DNA of 7,165 bases from Eubacterium sp. GTDB lineage: Bacteria; Bacillota; Clostridia; Lachnospirales; Lachnospiraceae. A program made the translations under genes and the position numbers. Positions 1-4,525 of the stretch are shown here, piece by piece (positions within the stretch are counted from its first letter, which is position 1; the number at the start of each line of letters is the position of its first letter). The notes below the pieces were generated by a model. The model was not told the origin of the DNA. It saw only the letters and a list, made by a program, of their open reading frames with translations, and did no database searches. Location of the stretch: NCBI GenBank assembly GCA_020844525.1, contig JAJGAH010000127.1:1-7165 (forward strand), given 5' to 3'.

Positions 1-2
1 AC

Positions 3-101
3 GTCGCCTATACGGAAGTTCTTCAGAACTTAGGTCTACTACCCAAGCCAAAGGAGCCGCCGAAGAAGAAGCGCGGGAGGCCCAGAAAAAATGCTGTATA
101 G
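3..101 (+). CDS. C-terminal end of a basic protein, possibly a transposase (partial)
   Basis: An open frame enters from the left edge and ends at TAG 99-101, giving 32 residues. The final 16 are strongly basic and proline-rich (KEPPKKKRGRPRKNAV), with an AT-hook-like GRPRK motif that would suit DNA binding. Basic tails of this kind occur on some insertion-sequence transposases, and the next frame on the right is a gene truncated at its 5' end, which fits insertion of a mobile element there. The catalytic part lies outside the window, so neither the family nor the identity as a transposase can be confirmed. The element end would fall somewhere in about 102-120, but no terminal inverted repeat can be tested without the other end. 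Confidence 0.4.
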   Translation, partial: VAYTEVLQNLGLLPKPKEPPKKKRGRPRKNAV

Positions 102-106
102 TCTAA

Positions 107-328
107 CTGGTTGGGAAACTATTAATCAATCATCACAGCTTTTATCCTTCGGACAAGGGAGGTAAGTGCGTTTTCATTACCGCGTCTATCGGATATACAG
201 CGCAGAAGAACCATTTGCAGAAAATGGTCCAGAAAGCGGATCTTGCCATGTATCACGCAAAGCGAATGGGTAAAAGTCAGGTTGCGTGTCTGGATCGTGT
301 TAATGCTCCGAATCATATTGACAAATAA
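107..328 (+). pseudogene. GGDEF-domain (diguanylate cyclase) C-terminal remnant, 5'-truncated
   Basis: The frame running to TAA 326-328 encodes the end of a GGDEF domain. It includes the late strand ITASIGYT (176-199) and the closing helix KMVQKADLAMYHAKRMGKSQV, which matches the family pattern of ADxAMYxAKxxGK. GGDEF proteins make the second messenger cyclic di-GMP from two GTP. Here the GGDEF active-site signature and everything before it are missing. The frame is closed upstream by TAA 104-106, and no ATG with a ribosome binding site precedes the homology. Recognisable family sequence begins around 120-130, directly after the basic protein end at 101. This is therefore a dead fragment, most likely cut by insertion or deletion. 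The remaining piece cannot be catalytic. Confidence 0.8.
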
Positions 329-387
329 GATGAGAATATGAAGCTATTACGTGAGAATACAGACACATCCAGCACGCGGAGCTTCTT

Positions 388-663
388 TCAGGCACTTTCT
401 TCAAGAATTTTACTCAGGGATGTTATGGAACTCGTATGAGAACGAACAATTTTAGTTTTGGATGAAGTCTCATTCAGTGCGTACTGCACCATTTTGTGCG
501 AAACTGTGTGTGTGAAAAGAATCAAAAGATCGGGTGATCCAATACGGCTCATCATTCTGGTATTGAATTTGCAGAAGACTTTTGCATCACATCCATGCTT
601 TTTGCACATGTCCATATAACGGCGTTCCATACACTCATTGCCTCCGATGATGATGACACTCAT
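388..663 (-). CDS. DUF2325 family small protein, cysteine-rich
   Basis: This is a 91-residue protein that opens with MSVIIIGGNE and matches the DUF2325 family (from memory: N-terminal IIGG, then an SPDLLILFTHTVSHKM segment with the family's SH pair, and an RSHTSS stretch near the C-terminus). The family has no established biochemical function. It has a Rossmann-like alternation of strands and helices and no signal peptide or membrane segment, so it is probably cytoplasmic. Cysteines at 11, 20, 25 and 31, with His23 among them and His52 and His56 later, could bind a metal or sense redox state; this is inference. The start chosen is ATG 661-663 because AAGGAGGG lies 8 bases before it. An ATG 21 codons upstream (724-726) has no ribosome binding site and would add residues unlike the family. 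The gene is transcribed alone through a leader of about 150 bases. Its 3' neighbour on the opposite strand is the GGDEF remnant. Confidence 0.8.
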   Translation of the reverse strand: MSVIIIGGNECMERRYMDMCKKHGCDAKVFCKFNTRMMSRIGSPDLLILFTHTVSHKMVQYALNETSSKTKIVRSHTSSITSLSKILEESA

Positions 664-671
664 TTTCGTTG

Positions 672-679
672 CCCTCCTT
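672..679 (-). promoter_or_regulatory. Ribosome binding site of the DUF2325 gene
   Basis: The minus strand reads AAGGAGGG here, 8 bases before ATG 661-663. It fixes the start of the DUF2325 gene and excludes the longer frame that opens at 726. Confidence 0.8.
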
Positions 680-747
680 GTGAATGAATCATGTAAAAAT
701 AATGGGAAATAGTTTGCTGATCGCATGCAAGATGCGTCTAAATAATA

Positions 748-766
748 TTAGTTTAATCTAACTTAG
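748..766. promoter_or_regulatory. DtxR/IdeR-like operator, copy 1
   Basis: TTAGTTTAATCTAACTTAG matches the 19-bp DtxR/IdeR iron-box consensus (TTAGGTTAGSCTAACCTAA, recalled) at 14 of 19 positions, including both TTA/TAA half-site cores. DtxR-family repressors bind such sites with Fe2+ or Mn2+. It lies inside the leader of the DUF2325 gene, about 55-73 bases after the predicted transcription start. The assignment is by pattern only, and no regulator gene is in the window. Confidence 0.45.
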
Positions 767-774
767 CTACTAGA

Positions 775-801
775 GATAAGCTCCCGAAATGGGAGCTTAT
801 C
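775..801. other. Perfect 11-bp hairpin in the DUF2325 leader
   Basis: GATAAGCTCCC (775-785) and GGGAGCTTATC (791-801) are perfectly complementary around a 5-base loop. No T-run follows on either strand, so it is not an ordinary intrinsic terminator. It sits midway between the two operator-like copies. It would form in the minus-strand leader RNA and could affect RNA stability or attenuation; that role is inferred. Confidence 0.7.
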
Positions 802-805
802 GAAA

Positions 806-826
806 AAGTTTAATGTATCTAACTAA
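806..826. promoter_or_regulatory. DtxR/IdeR-like operator, copy 2 with a 4-base insertion
   Basis: This stretch repeats copy 1 in the same orientation. AGTTTAAT (807-814) and CTAACT (819-824) are identical to 750-757 and 758-763, but here they are separated by GTAT. The site lies directly beside the predicted -10 box (828-833) and covers the predicted transcription start near 821, where a bound repressor would block initiation. The insertion departs from the usual half-site spacing, so binding by a DtxR-type dimer is uncertain. Confidence 0.35.
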
Positions 827-827
827 T

Positions 828-856
828 AATTTACATGAAATTACCCGGCTTGTCAA
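828..856 (-). promoter_or_regulatory. Sigma-A-type promoter of the DUF2325 gene
   Basis: On the minus strand TTGACA (851-856) is followed, after exactly 17 bases, by TAAATT (828-833). The -35 is a perfect match and the -10 is one change from TATAAT apart from a swap at position 3-4. Transcription would start near 821 and give a leader of about 158 bases before ATG 663. The -35 lies in the left arm of the terminator-like hairpin at 843-884. Confidence 0.6.
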
Positions 857-884
857 CCCGTTTTCTTCTGGCAGGCCGGGTTTT
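843..884 (+). terminator. Terminator-like hairpin between the DUF2325 and HAD genes
   Basis: ACCCGGCTTGTCA (843-855) pairs with TGGCAGGCCGGGT (869-881) over 13 positions, two of them G-U, around a 13-base loop, followed by TTTT (881-884). This is the form of an intrinsic terminator on the plus strand, yet no intact plus-strand gene precedes it. Read on the minus strand, the stem is followed by TAATTT, so it may also end transcripts from the HAD gene. That would insulate the DUF2325 promoter from read-through. Confidence 0.5.
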
Positions 885-942
885 AATATGCGATTAATAT
901 GTGAGTATCCTGTGATCATGCATCAGATAACTGTGGGACAAT

Positions 943-983
943 CATCTGCTGCTATGCGATAAATAAACATCTGCAGGTATGCG
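943..983 (+). repeat. Two-copy 16-bp direct repeat, 25-bp period
   Basis: CATCTGCTGCTATGCG (943-958) and CATCTGCAGGTATGCG (968-983) agree at 14 of 16 positions. The decamer CAATCATCTG also occurs twice around them (939-948 and 985-994). The surrounding 885-1036 has no credible gene. The repeat may be a remnant of a duplication; no function can be assigned. Confidence 0.45.
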
Positions 984-1036
984 TCAATCATCTGGAGCGA
1001 ACCAGCTGTGTACAGAAAGCTCTCCGGCATTTATTC

Positions 1037-1828
1037 TTATTTTGAATTGCTGGCAATTTCAGGAATATCGCCGACACCGTTCAGTACGATGGATGGCCTG
1101 TATCCATATAATTTCAGCGTCTCCCGCGTGGATATGCCGGAAAGTACCAGCGCAGTAGACATGCCGCTTTCCAGACCGGAAATGATATCTGTGTCCATGC
1201 GGTCACCGATCATGACTGCATCTGCAGAATGACAGTTCAGTATGCGCAGACCGGTGCGCATCATCAGAGGGTTCGGCTTTCCGCAGAAATAAGCCTTGAC
1301 GCCGGTTGCAATCTCAATCGGTGCAATCAGCGCACCACAGGCCGGGGCAATCCCATTCTCAATGGGACCGGATACGTCCGCACAGGCGCCGACCAGCTTG
1401 GCTCCTCCCAGCACGAGATTACAGGCCTTTGTCAGAGAATCAAGTGAATAATTGCGTCCTTCTCCGACTACGACATAATCCGGGTCCACATCGTTCATGA
1501 CAATTCCGGCATCATAAAGGGCATTGAGCAGTCCGGCTTCACCGATGACATAGGCAGAGCAGCCGGGGGCCTGATCCTTCAGAAAAGCCGCAGTTGCCTG
1601 GGCACTCGTATAAAAGTGTTCCTCTCCGACATCCAGGCCCATGCGGCCCATTTTCTGCTGCAGTCCCTTGGGTGTCAGATTTGAATTGTTTGTGAGAAAT
1701 AGATACTCCTTATGATTCTCCTTCAGCCATGCCAAAAACTCCGGCACTCCGGGCAGAATCTCATTTCCATGGTAGAGGACACCGTCCATATCTGAGATAA
1801 AACCTTTGATTGTATTAAAATTAACCAT
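1037..1828 (-). CDS. HAD-IIA family phosphatase, NagD-like
   Basis: This is a 263-residue cytoplasmic HAD-superfamily hydrolase, the usual length for the NagD/p-nitrophenyl phosphatase subfamily. Motif I is DMDGVLY (nucleophile D13, acid/base D15). Motif II is LTNNS (T46, N47), motif III is in CGKPNP (K184), and motif IV is GDRMDTD (D209, D214), so the Mg2+-dependent phosphohydrolase site is intact. NagD-type enzymes dephosphorylate nucleotides such as UMP or sugar phosphates. The cap domain (about 80-180) decides the substrate, and it cannot be read from sequence. The start at ATG 1826-1828 is supported by AAAGGA about 8 bases before it. The gene stands alone, divergent from the oleate hydratase. 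The only terminator-like structure downstream is at 843-884. Confidence 0.9.
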   Translation of the reverse strand: MVNFNTIKGFISDMDGVLYHGNEILPGVPEFLAWLKENHKEYLFLTNNSNLTPKGLQQKMGRMGLDVGEEHFYTSAQATAAFLKDQAPGCSAYVIGEAGLLNALYDAGIVMNDVDPDYVVVGEGRNYSLDSLTKACNLVLGGAKLVGACADVSGPIENGIAPACGALIAPIEIATGVKAYFCGKPNPLMMRTGLRILNCHSADAVMIGDRMDTDIISGLESGMSTALVLSGISTRETLKLYGYRPSIVLNGVGDIPEIASNSK

Positions 1829-1846
1829 CTCTTCATCCTTTCACGC

Positions 1847-1875
1847 AAGATATTGAAAGCAGGTTTAAGTGTTAA
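1847..1875 (-). promoter_or_regulatory. Possible promoter of the HAD gene
   Basis: The minus strand carries TTAACA (1870-1875), a 17-base spacer and TATCTT (1847-1852). Both boxes are reasonable sigma-A matches. A start near 1840 would leave a leader of only about 12 bases, barely enough to hold the ribosome binding site, so a promoter further upstream is also possible. Confidence 0.35.
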
Positions 1876-1942
1876 TAAATATACATCTATCATCCATTGC
1901 GTCATTTTTTTTGAGAAGCGGGGCAATAGGTACATATTTAGA

Positions 1943-2033
1943 AAATTGTCTTTAAATTCGAACATCTGCAGACATGCTAGAAGAACCGTAGTACTTCTTG
2001 CGTGTCGAAGCCGTGAGAATTTCAAGACAATTT
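1943..2033. repeat. 91-bp imperfect palindrome in the divergent spacer
   Basis: The outer arms are 17 bp: 1943-1959 and the reverse complement of 2017-2033 differ at one position (AAATTGTCTT-T/G-AAATTC). Nested inside is a second stem, GACATGC-T-AGAAG (1971-1983) against CTTCT-T-GCGTGTC (1994-2006), with one T-T mismatch and one G-U pair. Both strands even translate to a similar peptide because of the symmetry. No coding sense, T-run or known RNA family was recognised. It resembles a palindromic dispersed repeat or a non-autonomous mini-element, or a large operator or RNA hairpin. It sits about 115 bp before the HAD start and 23 bp before the first oleate hydratase promoter. Confidence 0.65.
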
Positions 2034-2055
2034 CATGAGCTTACATTTTATGACC

Positions 2056-2083
2056 TTGACAACATGATATACGGATATAGAAT
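2056..2083 (+). promoter_or_regulatory. Distal promoter of the oleate hydratase gene
   Basis: TTGACA (2056-2061), a 16-base spacer and TAGAAT (2078-2083) form a near-consensus sigma-A promoter. Transcription would start near 2090 and give a leader of about 170 bases. It lies just after the 91-bp palindrome. Confidence 0.5.
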
Positions 2084-2095
2084 TTTTGTCCATGA

Positions 2096-2118
2096 AAAAC
2101 AGTAGAAGATCCTGTTTT
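2096..2118 (+). other. Small hairpin after the distal promoter
   Basis: AAAACAG (2096-2102) and CTGTTTT (2112-2118) form a 7-bp perfect stem with a 9-base loop immediately downstream of the distal promoter start. It could be an operator or a pause structure in the leader. It is A/T-rich and may be chance. Confidence 0.25.
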
Positions 2119-2181
2119 CTGTCTTAAGTATATCGAAATCCTAAATAAATTATTAAATCTGCTTCAAGCATGCAAAATTTA

Positions 2182-2210
2182 TTGACGCAATCATCAGAAT
2201 GGTATATGCT
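2182..2210 (+). promoter_or_regulatory. Proximal promoter of the oleate hydratase gene
   Basis: TTGACG (2182-2187), exactly 17 bases, then TATGCT (2205-2210). Start of transcription would be near 2217, leaving a compact leader of about 41 bases that ends in a strong ribosome binding site. Confidence 0.6.
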
Positions 2211-2223
2211 CGAAACAAAGAAA

Positions 2224-2238
2224 ATGACTTATGGTCAT
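2224..2238. promoter_or_regulatory. Inverted repeat in the oleate hydratase leader, possible operator
   Basis: ATGAC-TTATG-GTCAT is a 5-bp perfect inverted repeat just after the proximal start site and 4 bases before the ribosome binding site. Its position suits repressor binding or a small RNA hairpin. No regulator can be named; a fatty-acid-responsive one would be logical but is not shown. Confidence 0.3.
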
Positions 2239-2242
2239 ATTT

Positions 2243-2250
2243 AAAGGAGG
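2243..2250 (+). promoter_or_regulatory. Ribosome binding site of the oleate hydratase gene
   Basis: AAAGGAGG lies 7 bases before ATG 2258-2260. An in-frame ATG at 2231 would translate this very site as codons and has no ribosome binding site of its own, so 2258 is the real start. Confidence 0.9.
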
Positions 2251-2257
2251 AACAGCT

Positions 2258-4180
2258 ATGTATTACAGCAGCGGTAATTATGAAGCATTTGCGACTCCGG
2301 AGAAGCCGGAAGGAATTGAGAATAAGCATGCGTATATTGTAGGTACCGGTTTGGGCGGACTTTCTGCAGCCTGCTATCTGATCCGGGACGTGCAGATGCC
2401 CGGGAAGAACATCACACTGTTTGAATCGCTTCCACTGGCAGGTGGCTCCTGTGATGGACTTCATGACCCGCAGAAGGGCTACATCATGCGAGGCGGACGC
2501 GAGATGGACAACCATTTCGAGTGCATGTGGGACCTGTTCCGTTCGATTCCGTCCATTGTAAATCCGGGAGAAACGATTTTTTCAGAGTACTATAAGCTGA
2601 ACAAGGAGGATCCGAACTATTCCCTCTGCCGTGTGACGGAAAAGCAGGGACAGGATGCACATACAGACCGCAAGTATGATCTGAATAAGAGCGCAGAGAA
2701 ACAGCTGATGAAGCTGATGTTTGCCAGTGATGAGGAGCTTGCGGACAAGACCATCGACGATGTCTTTGATGAGGACTTCTACAAGACGAATTTCTGGGTT
2801 TACTGGCAGACAATGTTTGCATTTGAGAAGTGGCACAGCGCCCTCGAAATGAAGAAATATATGCAGCGGTATGTCCACCATATCGATGGTCTGCCGGACC
2901 TGAGCGCACTTCGTTTTACGAGATATAACCAGTATGAGTCCATGATTCTTCCTATGGTGAAATACATTCAGGATGCCGGCGCTGTTATCCTGTACAATAC
3001 ACAGGTAACCAATGTCGTATGTGACTGCACACCGGTCAGAAAAGAAGCTGTCCGTATCGAATATACCCAGGATGGAGAGGAGAAGGCACTGGATCTGACG
3101 GAAAACGATCTTGTGTTTGTGACAAATGGGTCACAGGGTGACGGATCTGCCTATGGTGACCAGACCCATGCACCGGAGGTGCAGATTGTCAACGGACAGG
3201 GACCATCTGTAGAGCTCTGGAAGAAGATGGCCGCACAGGATGATGCATTCGGTCATCCGGATGTGTTCTTCCGTGACATCAAGGAGACAAGCTGGGAGTC
3301 TTGGACAGTAGACACTGCGAACCCCGAGATTCTGGAAGCGATTCAGAAGATCTGCCACAGAGATCCGCTCTCCGGAAATGTGGTTACCGGCGGCATCGTC
3401 ACGGCAAGAGATTCCAGCTGGCTGATCAGCTGGACGATCAACCGTCAGGGACAGTTCCAGGATCAGCCTGATGACCACTGCCTGATCTGGGTCTATGGAC
3501 TTAACTGCTGGGATGACTGCGGTGACTATATTCAGAAGCCGATGTTCATGTGCAGTGGTCAGGAGCTCTGCGCAGAATGGCTTTATCATATCGGCATTCC
3601 GACCGACCGTATTGACGAGCTGGCAGAAAAGGAGTGCAACACGACTCCGTGCATGATGCCATATGTAACCTCCTTCTTTGAGCCGAGAAAATACGGTGAC
3701 CGTCCGCTTGTGGTTCCGAAGGGATCTGTCAACCTGGCATTCCTCGGCCAGTACGCTGAAACACCTCGTGATACAGTATTTACGACGGAATATTCCATCC
3801 GTACAGGTATGGAAGCAGTATATACCCTGTGCAATGTGGACAGAGGTGTTCCGGAGGTATGGGGGTCCATCTATGATATCCGTGACCTGATCAAAGCCGG
3901 CGTCAAAATGAACGATGGCAAGATGATCAAGGACTGGCCGATTGGAGCGGCTGAAAAGGCTGCCATCATGGGTGCCCTGAAGCTGGCGCACAACACGGAT
4001 CTTGAGACTCTTCTGATCCGTCTTGGAGCGGCTGAGAAGAAGGATTTTGAACCGCCGATTGACAAGCAGAAGGTGACAGAAGCAGCAGAAAATGTGAAAA
4101 ACAGCAATGTCACAAAGGCAGTGGGAGCCGCTGCTGCAGTGATTGCAGGAATGGTCGCGCTGAAGCATTTGAAGAAGTAA
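2258..4180 (+). CDS. ohyA: Oleate hydratase (myosin-cross-reactive antigen family)
   Basis: This 640-residue FAD-dependent enzyme adds water across the cis-9 double bond of oleate to give 10-hydroxystearate, and acts on other cis-9 unsaturated acids such as linoleate (EC 4.2.1.53, MCRA family). The FAD-binding Rossmann motif is GTGLGG at residues 29-34, with E56 ending the second strand. The family hallmark RGGREMDNHFECMWDL follows at about 78-93. It contains E82, which aligns by sequence and number with the catalytic glutamate recalled for the staphylococcal enzyme. The C-terminal core holds LAFLGQYAETPRDTVFTTEYS. The last 25 or so residues are an Ala/Val-rich hydrophobic helix ending KHLKK, which would suit attachment to the inner face of the membrane where fatty acids enter. 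No signal peptide is present. The gene is monocistronic, with two promoters and its own terminator. In bacteria the family is linked to detoxifying host or dietary unsaturated fatty acids. Confidence 0.95.
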   Translation: MYYSSGNYEAFATPEKPEGIENKHAYIVGTGLGGLSAACYLIRDVQMPGKNITLFESLPLAGGSCDGLHDPQKGYIMRGGREMDNHFECMWDLFRSIPSIVNPGETIFSEYYKLNKEDPNYSLCRVTEKQGQDAHTDRKYDLNKSAEKQLMKLMFASDEELADKTIDDVFDEDFYKTNFWVYWQTMFAFEKWHSALEMKKYMQRYVHHIDGLPDLSALRFTRYNQYESMILPMVKYIQDAGAVILYNTQVTNVVCDCTPVRKEAVRIEYTQDGEEKALDLTENDLVFVTNGSQGDGSAYGDQTHAPEVQIVNGQGPSVELWKKMAAQDDAFGHPDVFFRDIKETSWESWTVDTANPEILEAIQKICHRDPLSGNVVTGGIVTARDSSWLISWTINRQGQFQDQPDDHCLIWVYGLNCWDDCGDYIQKPMFMCSGQELCAEWLYHIGIPTDRIDELAEKECNTTPCMMPYVTSFFEPRKYGDRPLVVPKGSVNLAFLGQYAETPRDTVFTTEYSIRTGMEAVYTLCNVDRGVPEVWGSIYDIRDLIKAGVKMNDGKMIKDWPIGAAEKAAIMGALKLAHNTDLETLLIRLGAAEKKDFEPPIDKQKVTEAAENVKNSNVTKAVGAAAAVIAGMVALKHLKK

Positions 4181-4253
4181 AACACAGGATTTTTTCAAAG
4201 AAAAGAACGATGCCGTGACAAGAAAGTGAGATCGGCAGCGGAAGAATGAGAAA

Positions 4254-4282
4254 GGGCAGGAAGCGATTCCTGCTCTTTTTTT
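4254..4282 (+). terminator. Intrinsic terminator of ohyA
   Basis: GGGCAGGAA (4254-4262) and TTCCTGCTC (4267-4275) form a 9-bp stem with one G-U pair and a GCGA tetraloop, followed by seven T residues (4276-4282). It ends the oleate hydratase transcript 74 bases after the stop codon and separates it from the ABC transporter operon. Confidence 0.9.
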
Positions 4283-4440
4283 GCGTCATGATTTTCTGTA
4301 CATTATAACTTTTCTCCAAAGATAATCAGCACATTCTCTCAATACCTCGGGCAAAATGCATATAAAAAGCTTTTTGATTATGGATAATATTGAAAAATAC
4401 GACAAAATATCCCAGATCGTAGCGAAAAAAGTCCATGGAT

Positions 4441-4469
4441 ATGACAAGGGAAAATTGTTAACATACAGT
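4441..4469 (+). promoter_or_regulatory. Possible promoter of the sugar ABC operon, with an embedded TGTTAACA palindrome
   Basis: ATGACA (4441-4446), a 17-base spacer and TACAGT (4464-4469) are a plausible but weak sigma-A promoter. Start would be near 4476, 50 bases before the gene. The perfect 8-bp palindrome TGTTAACA (4456-4463) is inside the spacer and could be part of an operator. The rest of 4283-4525 is A/T-rich and non-coding, with palindromic AAAAAGCTTTTT at 4364-4375. No clear catabolite-repression (cre) site was seen. Confidence 0.3.
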
Positions 4470-4525
4470 TAGTTCAAGCGGAGAACATAAATGCGATCTG
4501 AACAAAAAAGGGAGGGAAATGTAAA

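Noticed and set aside
338..439. 33-codon plus-strand frame after the GGDEF remnant
   Set aside because: No ribosome binding site, no family resemblance, and it runs opposite the 3' end of the DUF2325 gene.
939..994. CRISPR-like repeat
   Set aside because: Only two imperfect 16-mers with a 9-base gap; repeat and spacer sizes do not fit an array and no cas gene is present.
1723..2038. Open frames on both strands across the 91-bp palindrome, with similar peptides
   Set aside because: The similarity of the two peptides comes from the DNA palindrome itself. The frames lack ribosome binding sites, and one overlaps the HAD start.
2231..2257. Upstream ATG start for the oleate hydratase
   Set aside because: Its codons include the AAAGGAGG ribosome binding site of the ATG at 2258, and it has none of its own.
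3131..4198. 355-codon open frame on the minus strand inside ohyA
   Set aside because: It lies fully opposite a well-identified enzyme, has no ribosome binding site or family resemblance, and is a shadow of codon bias.
4364..4400. A/T palindromes upstream of the ABC operon as a terminator or operator
   Set aside because: AAAAAGCTTTTT has no loop or GC stem, and the neighbouring symmetry is weak and expected in A/T-rich DNA.
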